DNA of 64,000 nt from Chrysopilus asiliformis (GCA_964034945.1 OZ035962.1:22539530-22603529), one strand, 5' to 3'; positions 48,301 to 59,577 are shown, counted from the stretch's first letter. Made by a program: numbers and translations. Notes: generated from the letters alone by a model not told the origin.

Positions 48301-51300
48301 GGAAAAGGGGAGAAGGACTGATTAAATTGTTACCATTTTCGGACTTAAAATAATTTTTTGCACGAAATTTCAAGTTTTTACCTCAGACATTGTTTTGTAC
48401 AGAAAATTTCAATATTATACCCGACTTTCTATCATATGAGGTTCAATTATGTGAGATGAGGTCATGTTTCTTATTTTTAAGATTTAAGTCAGAACTTTAA
48501 AATGTATTAGAAGGGAATTTTGAATTTCCGTAAATGTTTGACTTCCTTAAATTTTCCAAAAGTAAATTTTACAAAGAATATTAATAAATGCAAATCACAA
48601 CTGAGCCCAAATTTAATTAAAATTTTCGAAATTCAACATACCTGCGTCCATTTGTGTTGTCGGATCGATTTCCATTTTCGATTTAATTATATCATTGCCA
48701 ATTGATGATTCATGGACCTAAACATTTAGATTTGCATTACTTTTTCTTATACTTTCTCAAAAGAAAAATGTAAACTACTTGGAAGAATCGATGTTGATAC
48801 AATTCAGCACCATCCTTAAACCATGTGATTGTTGGTCGTGGAATTCCTGGATTAATAAAATTTGATTAGTTTGAAATTTTAATTATTTTCTATTTTTAGG
48901 AATAAAGTAAAGAAATGTCTTAACCCTCATGTGAACAATTATCAGAAATTTAGATATTTTCATTTTAAATTTGTTTCAGAAAATAAATTAAAATCTGTGG
49001 CAAAAAGCCATAACATCTTAAGTAGTCTTTCTACAGATTTTTTGAACAGAACCAAAAACCGCTGAGTCAATGAAATTTTAGTGAACCAAAACCAAATCAT
49101 AAACCGAACCTCTTGGAAAAAAAAGATGATTTGACCGAACCAAGAGAGTTTTTAGAGCGAAGTTTGTGGCCAAACCAAATATCCGAATTTTTTAATATTC
49201 ATATTTTGTTCATATTTGGTTCATATTTGAATTTTTGAGATCCAAATATTTTATTATTTTCTATTTTCGGTAAGATCTATAGTTTATCCTTTTTACATTA
49301 ATCTAATACCCAAAAAACCTGACCTATATCACAAAAAATACCCAAAAAACCTGACCTATATCTCAAAAAATATTAATAATATTACCACAAAACTCTAAAA
49401 CCACGGAATCGATGGAACTTAGAGCGTGTGCGAAACGGTGTAATTGCATGATAACTCTAATACGTACGCGAATTTTCCAAATTGTTAATTCGTCTTCAAC
49501 TTTCGCTAATTTTTTAACATCTCGCCGCGTATTTAAATATATGTACTTTACGTAAATTTCTTTGATCTATCAAATAAATAATTTCTGTAACCAAGAGCAA
49601 GGCAGTGAAAACTAATCTGTCTGACGAGGGCTTCGTCTTTCTTCTGAGGCCGAAACAAATCTACCTACACTGTAAAAATAACACAATGCCACAGTGCACT
49701 GGAGTTATAGCAAGTTAACCTCTTACGAATATATTGCAAGTCGATATTAACAGAGTGTCTTTTTTGTTATCCCCACACGATGTGAAGTTTTTGAATAAAG
49801 CATTTTTGGTGTTTGCAACGTATTTGGTACCTAAAAATACTCTTCTAGTGTCAAATACCCACCAAAATTCCTAGTAAAAACTGCAGAGAAAATCTGTTGT
49901 CTAAAAGACACTGACAAACAGACAGAAAATTTTACCTATCCAGATTCTGTTCTCAATGTTTTGTAAATGACAATAAAATGCGACCGAACGAAGTAACAAA
50001 AAACAAAGAAAAATTACCTCTAAAATTAATTTTATTATTATTAATTTATTTATTTACCTTGGGCCATGCAAAAGAATGTGATTTTCCGGCCCAGCATGTA
50101 GTCAAACTCAAAATGCGATGATTTTATGATTTTCGCACCCTAAGTGAAGCATGAAATTATTAAACATAAGCAAAACAACAAACAAAAAACTGCGTGTCCA
50201 TTTTGCGGCGTATTGGAATCATGTTTGTGGGTACCGGATGGTTTTTTTTTTGTTAAAATTTTGTCAAATTCAAATCTTCCGTTTTGAATAATTGATTTGA
50301 AAACTTGTGATCATTTTTTGTGTGATGAAAATTTACACATTTAACAAAAAAATTTACACATACATCTTAGAAGCTAGTGATTTAATAATTGGAATAAAAA
50401 GAATCAAACATGAAATTCTGAAAAACCGGCCTTTTTAAAACTATGCATGAATTTTTATTCAACTTAAAATTTTTCATTGCTTTAAAAACAAATAATTGGC
50501 AAAAAACATAACAAATCGCCAATTCAGGTCAAATTTTCAAAGGATTCTCTATTAATGGACACGAGTTTTTGTTATCTTCTACAAAATTACATGCTCGTGT
50601 TCATAATAATTAACAGCTTCAGGTGAACGATGTTGAATAACGGCTGGTTTCTTTCCAGTGTAATTCCTTATCATCGTCCTGCCAATGCCCCGTCCGGCCA
50701 GTCCAATTTATGTAGAAAACGAAAAAAAAGTAGTTTTATTATTTTTCTGTTTTGGCAATATAAGATTTTTTCAAATTACTTTGTGCCGTCACACAATTAT
50801 TAAAAATCAAAGCGTACGCAACGATAAATACCAACAGAATTAACTTCATTCCTTTTTTTTCTACTTTAATTTACTTCGTTTAAGCGTTTTCGGCCGTCGT
50901 CTAACTACTCTTAGAGGTGATTTTATTTTATTTTAATGAAAATGATTAACTTTGGCAATCGCAAATCTGCAACGTTACTAGCGGGCGGTCCAATAAATTA
51001 ATTTTTGTGTGGTAAGCAACCACCCGAAACACTTTTGGGGGCACCGATTTGTCACAGAACCGATCGTATACTAAACAGCGCCCTCAGATGGACAGAATTC
51101 CATTGCAACGAGCAACATCTCCCAAAGCTGTAAAGATTCATCATCGTCAATATCTATTCGTATAGCAACATTGTTGTGAATTTGTTTAGCTAGTGATTAT
51201 CATTACCTACTGACCATCGTTTGCCTTTGCAAATATCCCTAATTCTGTTTTGTGTCACGACATATTCATCAACAGTCGCTTGTCTCGGAGATGTTGATTA

Positions 51301-54300
51301 AGTTATTTGGTCCACTTGCGATTGTAATCACTTCGAATCAAATCTTAGCTACGCATTCGGATTTTGTCCGATTGAATGAAGAGCATTTCCAGAGTCTGAC
51401 GATTGTTTCTTTCCTTGTGACGTTGATATTCTGCGCAGTGTTAGCAGTCTTTGTTCTTCAAGGGAATCCACTTAATTTGTTAGGAAATGAAATACTAAAC
51501 TACATTTCCCAAGGGGGTGTTTCAAAAGTACCTCACATGATGTGGCTTTAAAACATTGAAAATGCAGCTAGATATTTTTTTTACACACAGATCCTTTGAT
51601 TGGAATTTAATGTATGTAAAAGTAATAAAAAATCCCAGGGTAGGTTGATAAAGTTCCAAAGAAAAATCCAGAGAGAAATTCGATAAAAGATTTCAATGCT
51701 GAAATTTTATTAAATTTTTTTTGAATCGTTTTAAAATGTCCTAGAGCATAAAATAAACAGAAAATGACGGAATTTGAACAAATGGACAGAAACGTTATTC
51801 TTTTATTTATATAGATTAACGCACCTCTTCTTTATCAACACGCTTTTATACAAAACTTTTTATACCCGTATGGTGAAACCAAAGGGTATACAGTAGAACG
51901 CGCTTAAATGCAACACGCGTAAATGCAAGACTCGTGTAATTGCACGCAAAATTTGTGCATGGAGGATTTTTAAGCATTTTTCATATAAATATACACGGAT
52001 AAATGAAACACGCTTAATTGCAATACTTGCTTAAATGCAACCATTTTCACATCCGCAAAAGTATAAATTATATGAAATTTTACACGCTTAAATGCACATG
52101 TGCAAAAATGAAATGTAATTACACAAAAAAAAGTGATTATTGTTATTTTTATTTGATAAAATGAATTCCTAATTAGGTTCTTTGTTTTTGTGTAGCCTTG
52201 TTGAATTTAAATGTTTATTACAGGAATATTAAAGTTGCATGTTTATCTTTTACTCGCATAATTGCACATTCATGTGCATTTATCCGTGCTTCTGTGCTAC
52301 GTATAAATGCAAAACACGGATAAATGCACATAAAATTCTGCGAAATTCGATGTGCATTTAAGCGTATTCTACTGTATTAGATTTGCCTTACCGTTTGTAA
52401 CGCCAAGATCCCGTCATCACACACAAAAATGAATTACACCAGTGTGTTTAGAATGACAAAAAAAATTGAATGTTGTATGTCCGTCCGTCTGTCTGTCCGT
52501 CTGTCTGTGGCGCGGATTGCGGGCGCACGGATTGAGCTAGAGACTTGAAATTTTGCACAGATCCGTTTTTCGTAAAATGCGAGGCCAAGTTCGTTAATGG
52601 GCAAAAATGGACCATTAGGGGTGGTACCCCCATACGAACGAAATCGTTTTTTGTGAATATCTCAAAAACGGTGCATCTTATCAAAAAAGTCCAAGAACAA
52701 AAGTTATTTAGGATATGATTCTACATAAAACTCCCATACATCAAAATCCGATTGGAATAAATTTTAAAAAATCTTATTGGAAAGTTTGACTTCAAATTGG
52801 AATTTTGGTATAACTGTTCGAATTTTGATACGAATATCACCATACGGGTCTCCAATGATTGCCACATTGGCAATTATAGCTTTTGTTATGTTTTTCTTGT
52901 GAAATGAGATATTAGCATCATATGGGGTAGAAAAATCATCTTTTGCTACAAGGATTTCCCCTTGGCTACCCTCGCCCATCTGATGGTGTAAAACACTTCG
53001 TCTTGAATAGGTCTCTAGGTTGGTTTTGGGATCGGATGGATCTGATATAAAACAATAAATTGTTTCTCAGCAAAAGTGCCATGACTAGCACCGAATTAAG
53101 TCAATTTACATCTGGCCACGTATTACATTAGTTTGTCACTTCAAATTGTTTAATTTAGTTACTGATGTTCGTTTATGGAGCTTCTCCTCTCCACTAATAA
53201 TTTATGGTTTTATTTAATGGACTCGTATATGAAGAAGTTTTTTTTTATGTCGTATGCCTGTAATGAATATTGCCGAGTTCCGTCCAGATTAAAATTGAAA
53301 ACAGAAAGTGCTTGGGGTATTTTCGGAAATAATGTTTACAATGGAATTTTTTTTCTTGTGCGTAGTATTTTGAGAGTGCAATTTGAAAAACCTTGAAAAA
53401 AGACAATTATTTAAAAGAAATTCTTTTAGTAAAATATCGCTGTCTGGCCGTACGTTAGAAATTGGATAGTAGCACGTCGGGCACATTCAGATAAACCGAG
53501 GTTTCCTAACACTTTTCTTCTCCATTTACACACCTACAGTTTTACACAGGATTTGAATCTGTAAATATTTTAGGTGGCATTTTGTAAATAAAAAGCATAA
53601 AATGTTGTAAAGTCGTCGCAACGCTTAAAGGTGATGGCCCAATAGAAGCTTTGCTTGCTTCGCTTGCTTTACTCGCTTTGACAGCTGAATTAAACTCCGT
53701 GTTTCCTTAAGAGAGCTGGCCCAATACAAAAGCGCTTAAAGTAAAGCGAAGCAAGCAAAGCTTCGATTTGAACAATTCTCAATTAGACGCTTTGCTTTAT
53801 GAGCTTTGACAGTTCTGACAATTTAGTTTTTCACCTACTTGATGGAATAAAACACAAAATGGATTGTAAATGCTTTATAAATTGATTTTTATTGTTAAAA
53901 TGTTTGCACAAACTTTTTTTTTCACTCAGAGGATATAAATACAATAAAATTGCCAGATATCAAAGCGCTCAAAGCAAAGCGTACATTGGGTCTAGGGATG
54001 TTTTGCTTGCTTTGATCGCCTCGAATGCTTCAGCAAAGTAAAGCAAGCGAAGCAAGCAAACCTTCTATTGGGCCATCACCTTTAGATTCGCAATAATTGC
54101 TTGACTTTATGGCCACGACGTCTCCTTTGCGACTTTTTGTAGGACTTGCGACTGTAAATTTGAAATTCTATTTTTATACCAAACCAACACAAAAGATCGG
54201 ATACAAAAGGGATCTACACAAGGGTTTTTGAGATGACAAAAAATTTTAATTTCCACTCTTCTTTTTGACTAATATTTATGTAAGACTTATTTTTTTCTGA

Positions 54301-55554
54301 ATTCCAGAGGAATGTGGAATATGCCGTACGTATCAACAGTTTATTTGGCAAAGAGTTCAATACTCGAGAAATTTAATTTCAATCATGAGACATACGATCC
54401 AGATATGGTTCTATGCGCTCATTTGAGAGATAAGGTAAGCTAAAACTACCTAAAAAATTTAAAATTTTAAAGATATTGTTTGTTGTTTTAGGGTGTATTT
54501 ATGTACGTCGTCAATATGGAATACTACGGCCATTTGGTTAATAATGACGACTTCAATCCAAGCAACACGAGACCAGATTTTTACATGCTATTCTCAAACC
54601 CCAGTGACTGGCAGCGACGATACATTCATCCAGAATATATTGAACTGTTAAAACCAAATGTCACATTTAAGCAGGTATATTTAAAAAGAAATTTCCTCAT
54701 ATTTGAACATTTTATTATTGATTTTAATCCTTTTATAGCCCTGTACAGATGTTTACTGGCTCCCAATCGCGACGGAAAGGTTTTGCAAGGATTTAATCGC
54801 GATTATGGAAGCTTTCGGCAAGTGGTCAGATGGATCTAATAATGTAGTGTTTTCTTTTTTCACTGAAAAAAAACTTTTTTAATTTTAATTTTTTATCACA
54901 GGACAAGCGGCTTGAAGGTGGATATGAAGCCGTTCCTACCAGAGACATTCACATGAATCAAGTAAGTAAAAACGCGATCTCAAGAAAAATTTCGAATCCG
55001 AAAAAAAATTTTCTTATATGTCAAGAAATATATTTTCTAATCGAAATTTCAAATACATATTAAGTATTTTTTACTGTCTATTTTAATGTTTTTTTTTTAT
55101 TATTTTTTTTTATTCAATTTTAGGTTGGTTTAGATGCCATGTGGCTTCATTTCCTAAAACTTTACGTTCGTCCACTTCAAGAAACCATTTATACAGGATA
55201 CTATCACAACGTAAGATTTTGTTCGATATTTGAGTTAGAAGAAAAGCCTTACTAAGCTTATAATTGCAGCCACCACGATCCCTAATGAATTTCGTAGTCC
55301 GCTATAGAATAGATGAACAGCCATATTTGAGACCGCATCATGATTCCTCCACATACACGATAAATATTGCATTAAACCGAGCCGGTATCGATTACGAGGG
55401 AGGCGGTTGTAGATTCATACGATACAATTGCTCAGTTACCGATACAAAAATGGGATGGATGCTTATGCATCCTGGACGATTAACACATTTCCATGAGGGA
55501 CTTAAAACATTGAGCGGCACCAGATACATTATGATCTCGTTTGTGGATCCATAA
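42364..55554 (+). CDS. Plod: Procollagen-lysine 2-oxoglutarate 5-dioxygenase (lysyl hydroxylase)
   Basis: Fifteen exons: 42364-42430, 43390-43481, 43554-43693, 43855-44195, 44283-44476, 44539-44670, 45400-45521, 45600-45701, 45762-45887, 54308-54434, 54492-54674, 54739-54843, 54902-54961, 55124-55210, 55270-55554; 2163 nt, 720 aa. An ER-lumen enzyme that hydroxylates collagen lysines; in flies it is needed for collagen IV secretion. It has a signal peptide (about 1-22), an N-terminal glycosyltransferase-like domain (VRIFTVATE..., TDSYD at 98-102, [11 protein letters not shown]), a central accessory domain, and a C-terminal Fe(II)/2-oxoglutarate domain. In the last, His649, Asp651 (PHHDSST) and His701 (THFHEG) bind iron and Arg711 (GTRY) binds 2-oxoglutarate; the spacings equal those of human PLOD1. 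Intron 9 (45888-54307, 8.4 kb) hosts two Ig genes on the other strand. All catalytic residues are present. Confidence 0.97.
46047..46730 (-). CDS. Single-Ig secreted protein A (OIG-4-like), nested in Plod intron 9
   Basis: Four phase-0 exons: 46632-46730, 46477-46548, 46267-46416, 46047-46205; 480 nt, 159 aa. Signal peptide (1-21), a basic stretch [12 protein letters not shown], a linker with [12 protein letters not shown], then one I-set immunoglobulin domain. The Ig disulfide is Cys81 ([11 protein letters not shown]) to Cys137 ([11 protein letters not shown]) and the core Trp is Trp93 (ITWYKDG). The product ends [14 protein letters not shown]. This conserved single-Ig layout resembles the nematode OIG-4 / insect oig-4-like family; OIG-4 clusters acetylcholine receptors at C. 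elegans muscle synapses. The family assignment is from memory of the motif pattern. The acceptor of exon 4 (TTTTAAAG) has a poor pyrimidine tract. Confidence 0.88.
47776..50849 (-). CDS. Single-Ig secreted protein B, paralogue of A, nested in Plod intron 9
   Basis: Exons read: 50780-50849 (signal peptide [18 protein letters not shown]), about 50591-50707, 50058-50139 ([27 protein letters not shown]), 48779-48846 ([20 protein letters not shown]), 48642-48717 ([25 protein letters not shown]), 47776-47858 ([20 protein letters not shown]). The Ig Cys pair and Trp are kept, as are the flanking motifs of gene A. Relative to A, two extra introns split the Ig region: after the Gly of MAQG and within DAG-YYEC. 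The exon 2 acceptor is not resolved. The frame reads [11 protein letters not shown] from 50707, but no AG precedes it and a TAA lies just before. Apart from that junction the gene looks intact. Confidence 0.75.
50850..51289. other. Upstream region of Ig gene B
   Basis: Holds the presumed promoter and 5' UTR of the minus-strand Ig gene B and, on the plus strand, the leader of the possible ORF at 51290. No TATA box seen. Confidence 0.45.
51290..51551 (+). CDS. Possible 86-aa small membrane protein
   Basis: Frame from ATG 51290 to TAA 51549-51551. An N-terminal hydrophobic segment ([17 protein letters not shown]) and a second strong transmembrane segment ([18 protein letters not shown]) are separated by a polar loop. 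AATAAA-like sequence lies near 51626. It sits in Plod intron 9, divergent from Ig gene B. No homologue is recognised and no promoter motif is evident. Confidence 0.3.
51855..52905 (-). repeat. Reverse copy of the 18.3-20.1 kb repeat family, split by a MITE
   Basis: Read on the minus strand it repeats the order seen at 18.4-19.7 kb: 'cataacaaaagctataattgcc', the 'cccattaacgaacttgg' segment, a GACAGACGGAC tail, 'tgacgggatcttggcgttac' and 'tatacccgtatgg'. The copy is interrupted at TA by the 484-bp MITE. Located in Plod intron 9. Confidence 0.75.
51891..52374. mobile_element. 484-bp pogo-like MITE
   Basis: Ends CAGTAGAACGCGCTTAAATGC and GCATTTAAGCGTATTCTACTG with TA duplicated at 51889-51890 and 52375-52376. 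The uninterrupted homologous copy near 18826-18838 gives the pre-insertion sequence around a single TA. The interior is many variants of 'cgcttaaatgca'. No coding capacity. Confidence 0.92.
52906..53627. other. Plod intron 9 sequence without features
   Basis: AT-rich intron. Short frames on both strands at 53175-53486 have no supporting signal. Confidence 0.5.
53628..54082. mobile_element. 455-bp MITE in Plod intron 9
   Basis: aaggtgatggcccaatagaa and its complement form the ends, flanked by TA (53626-53627 and 54083-54084). The subterminal regions are rich in 'gctttgcttgcttcgc' motifs in both orientations, also repeated near 53735-53765 and 53961-53981. Confidence 0.82.
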
Positions 55555-57090
55555 ATTCAATTTTATTTCTAAAACAACAAAAAAAAATACCTAAAAAATT
55601 ACCAAAGTAATACTAACAACAAATCGGAATTATTTCGATGCATTTCTATTCATGAAATGAAACTCAACTATTATTATTATATGCTCAAAACCATTTTTTT
55701 TAAGAATAAAGAATCATATTTTTAATGTTTGAAATTGACTTTTACTCTAATTAGTGATTATATTTTGGTGCTGGAATAGAGAAAGCTACTGATATTCCAG
55801 GTAGCAATTTATAAAAAACGCACTTTTCACAAGAGCTCGTAAAGTGGTCGTTACACTTTAAATTCACACTAATTTCCCAATTCACAACCTCTTATGATAC
55901 TTAGGATTGATGTAAATGCCTAACTTTTATGTTTATTAAAATTCTGTTATGAACTCGTTTTCGAAAAAAAAACCAGAAGTCAATGAATTCGCCCCTTCCC
56001 CTTAATAATAATTTAGCAGGCCACCTTTTCCAGAAATTCGCAAAAGTAGAAGGCATTTTTCCTTAGGGGGCTCCAAAACCTCGAGGGCACAATCTGGGTG
56101 TTAACGAATTTTCGAGTTTTCAATATTTTTTGTATAAATAAATTCAACATAAATTTTTCAAGATATGAGGTTTATTTATGCAAAAAAGGCATCATCTTAC
56201 TGCTAGGTGCATAAAGCTATGTTTTTTTCGTTTTACATAAATCAACGCCGAGCATAAATCATAAATTTTTCGTAATGCCTATAAAATGATTTTAGAGTGG
56301 CTGAAAATAGCCCGCAGGTATTAAAAAGTGGATAGATATGGGTTTCTTTTTTTTTCAAGTTTTGAAATTTTCTTTGAGCACAAAAAAATATTGTGAAAAA
56401 TGTTTGAATAACGACTAGGGTAGAAGTAAGTTGTTATTCTGCATTGATAAAAATAACTAATTACGCAATTTAAAAATACAACTCCGGTAAAATTGTTTGC
56501 CAGTCTTAAGGGGTTTCAACGGTTGGAAACACCGTTTAACTTTTCTAAAAAAAACCCTACCACTTGTGACAACAAAATATAACGATCAATAACAAAAAAA
56601 AATGCATGAACTAATACTATTAACAAAATTTAAAAAAACAAATATTTAGAAACTTAAGGCTCGGTTTACATCTGGCACTTTATTCAAGTTGCACAACCGT
56701 TTATTATGACACAACATTCTAAAATCTATTCCCAAAAGACGCCGGAACTGGATTTTTTTTATTCAAAATGGCTGGAATAAATTCGAATTTTGGTACAAAA
56801 TTTTAAATTTAAAATTAAATTAAAAAGTAAATTAAATTTTAATTTTAATATAGTAAATTTTTAATTTTTTTAAATTTTTGCTAAGTGGATTTATTTTGCC
56901 ATCGATGAATAAAATTCGCGGAATAAATTTTGAATAAAATTCGCGAAGAAATTCAAGAAAAAATCGCAAGTGTAAACGGGGCCTAACAACAACTAATTTG
57001 TTAGAACAATTGGGTAAAACGTGGTAAAACCCAAGGAAGGTCTGACGCACTAACTTTTTATTTTTGAAAACAAAAATTCTTTCGTGGGAT
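55555..57090. other. Intergenic AT-rich sequence downstream of Plod
   Basis: Nothing supported beyond the Plod 3' UTR; AATAAA-type hexamers occur within 200 bases of the stop. Confidence 0.5.
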
Positions 57091-57095
57091 AAGCA

Positions 57096-57130
57096 TATAA
57101 AAGGATGAATTTAGAAATGAAAGATCAGTT
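57096..57130 (+). promoter_or_regulatory. TATA box and initiator of ICK peptide 1
   Basis: TATAAAAG at 57096-57103 and TCAGTT at 57125-57130, with the initiator A 31 bases after the TATA start. A GATA motif (gggataagc) lies immediately upstream of the TATA box. Confidence 0.85.
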
Positions 57131-57176
57131 TCAATTAATTCTGTATTGAAAAAGCATTCACTTCAATTATTCTAAA

Positions 57177-57823
57177 ATGGCACGTTATTTAGCGATTTTT
57201 TCTTTAATGTTAGTCGTTGTTTTGGCAATTTGCTCCATGGTAAGTTATCAAACAAAATCGTTTTATATGTTTTACAGAAAATGTTTTTATTATTATTTTT
57301 AGGGTGCTTCAGCATGCACAGCTAGTGGACAGCCGGTAAATATACAACAGAGTATCGCAAAAGTTATTGATCGATTTCCGTATAGCCTTTAACTTTTGTT
57401 TAAATTAAATAAAAAAACGATAAGTTTTCGGTATACTTTTCAACAATTTTGTGAATAATATTTTCACTGACGAAAAAAAAAACATTACAGTGAAAGCTCT
57501 CATACGTAGACACTTATGGAAGGTGTCTCCCTGGTTAAGTTTAAAAGAAAAAACTTTTAATATTGAAAATATGATTTTGGTAATAAAAAATGTGTCCGTT
57601 CAAAGTAATTGTCAGCTTGTCAGTGGGCTTTCACTGTATACAAAAAATCTAAGGGCTATTAATAACGGATATTGGCTTTTACGGCACTACTTTTAATAGA
57701 AGTAAGCAAAATAAAAAATGTTTTTTTAATAAACTGTTATTTTAGTGTACATCCAGATGGGATTGTTGTAGCGAAAAGTGTAAACAAGATCACTTATCAG
57801 CAGAAACTCTCCATTGCGCTTAA
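57177..57823 (+). CDS. Inhibitor cystine knot secreted peptide 1
   Basis: Three phase-0 exons: 57177-57239 (signal peptide), 57303-57335, 57746-57823; 174 nt, 57 aa. The mature part has six Cys in the order C-x6-C-x5-CC-x3-C-x10-C, the knottin/ICK pattern with its adjacent CC pair. The second intron always falls just before the second Cys. Shares the start MARYLAIF with peptide 2. ICK peptides may be defence peptides, protease inhibitors, ion-channel modulators or neuromodulators. Which applies cannot be told from the sequence, and toxin activity is not implied. Likely made in high amounts from a strong TATA promoter. Confidence 0.87.
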
Positions 57824-58080
57824 GATCGTTAAGAGATTTTTATTTTTCTGCAAATCATTAAATGATGTAATTCAATTTATTGGGCTTTTATTCTAAAAAA
57901 TGTGTTATAATTAATATCGAAAGAGATTTTTTTTCGAATTGTGATATTGAGGAAATTTCTTCTAAAAACATAATTAGATTATAATTGTGTAATTTCGACC
58001 TTCGCAAGAATGGAGGTTGAAATCAGCCGAAATTTATTGAAATGGTCTAAAAAATTATATTATTTGCACATACAGTCAAA

Positions 58081-58460
58081 CTTCGATAAGTTAAATTTGG
58101 GCAGAGAGGAAATTTCGAGTTATTGAGGATTTCGAGATCTCGAAGTTCGACATATTGTGAGTAATATTGGACCAGTTGAAGTTATCGAAGGTAACGTCTC
58201 GTTGTCGAGATAAAAAAACATAGAAAAGTTCAAGGGGATTAGAAGCTCATCAAGTTATCGAAAAATTGATATTACTCACAAGAATTAAATAAGAATTATA
58301 TTTGCAGGACACCCTAGATAAGTCGACTCTGAAATATTCGACAACTAAAACTAGTTGTCGAATATTTCAAGGTAATTGAGGTTCATATAGTGTAGAAATA
58401 CAGCAGTTTTAAAAAAAGAAAAGCGAGTTTTCAAGGAACTACAAGCTATCGAGGTGAAAC
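58081..58460. repeat. Decayed Tigger/pogo-like repeat between ICK genes
   Basis: Begins 'cagtcaaacttcgataagtt' in a TA context and contains repeated 'cgagttatcgagg'-like motifs and a short hairpin (cgacaactaaaactagttgtcg near 58340). This terminus type is common in pogo/Tigger MITEs. The far end was not delimited. Confidence 0.45.
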
Positions 58461-58652
58461 TAAATAGGAATCAGTTTTTTTGTTCTGAGTTCTACTAGAA
58501 TTTGCTCTATTTTAAAGGAATAACAAGAAAGTTTAAGGAAAATATGACCATAATAATAAATAAAAGCACCACCACTAATTTATTATAACAATTGAAATAA
58601 ACTCTGATGCTTTCCCATTATCAACTTGATGATAATTCTTTTTCGTGATGGA

Positions 58653-58690
58653 CATAAAACGCTGAGTTTGGATTTAGTATCAAATCAGTC
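58653..58690 (+). promoter_or_regulatory. TATA-like box and initiator of ICK peptide 2
   Basis: CATAAAA at 58653-58659, weaker than in the paralogues, and TCAGTC at 58685-58690. The ATG is at 58726. Confidence 0.7.
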
Positions 58691-58725
58691 TTTCTCGAAA
58701 AAGCATCTACTCTGATTACTATAAA

Positions 58726-59117
58726 ATGGCACGGTATTTGGCGATTTTCCCTCTATTGCTGATACTAGTTTTGGCAATTTGCGCGATGGTTAGTTACCAA
58801 AAAAAATTTCGCTGTTAAATTTTATAAATTAATCGTTTTGAATTGTTTTTCAGAGTGCAACAGGGTGCAAAAGCCTTGGTCAGAGCGTAAATATAAGACA
58901 ACTTCAAACGAATAAAGATTTTCTTTTTATTACCTATTAAATATTATTTTAGTGTACCACAAATAGGGGCTGCTGTAAAAGATATCGATGTACACTAAAT
59001 CGTGCATCCCAGGCCATTTGCGTTCGCAGTGTACGATCGAAATTGCGGCGAGCGAAGAAATTTCGAGGTCGAAAAATTTGGAGACAGCAAAATTGGGGAT
59101 GGCGACAAGATTGGTAG
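58726..59117 (+). CDS. ICK secreted peptide 2 with cationic Trp-rich C-terminal tail
   Basis: Exons 58726-58788, 58854-58886, 58953-59117; 261 nt, 86 aa; intron positions and phases identical to peptide 1. Signal peptide MARYLAIFPLLLILVLAICA, then C-x6-C-x5-CC-x4-C-x9-C. Unlike its paralogues it continues 31 residues past the sixth Cys with a tail containing about 12 Arg/Lys and four Trp (for example KLRRAKKFRGRKIW). The tail is in the same exon and in frame to a TAG. Knot domain plus cationic Trp-rich tail suggests membrane binding, as in antimicrobial peptides, or a cleavable second product. Readthrough of a lost stop is the likely origin. Confidence 0.86.
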
Positions 59118-59577
59118 ACAAAAAATAAATAAATCCATAAAAATGGAAAAGTTTTTGAAAAAAAAAATATTTATTATAATAATTTAATTTATTGCTACAA
59201 ATTAATTGAAATTTGTAGCTTTTTTATCCAATATATTTTGCAGTTTAAAAAAAGTTGGCATAGCATTGTATTTCTCGAAATTTCACGATATAGACTTCTG
59301 ATGAAAGCAATACAATTAGAAAATTCAGTATGCCATTGAATAAAAAACTTTTTGAATTTATTAAAATGGACTTCTTCATTGAATATACTTATCTTTTCAG
59401 TTTTAACACTTGACACAACAAAAACTATAATCCAATAATAACAAACTTTACAAGAGTTTAAAAACCAATTATTTATCTCGCTTTTCTATTTCTTTTCTTG
59501 AACAAAATCTGAATTTTGAAAGGAAAATTTATTAATCTTTCTTGAAAAAAAAAATATTTTTATTATTCTATAATAAA

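Noticed and set aside
49290..49375. Tandem duplication of 'acccaaaaaacctgacctatat'
   Set aside because: Only two short units in an intron; trivial slippage.
52448..52684. 78-codon minus-strand frame similar to one at 19506 plus
   Set aside because: The similarity is at the DNA level between two copies of the same repeat; the GACAGAC tail supplies the QTDGQTD end. No evidence of selection on the protein.
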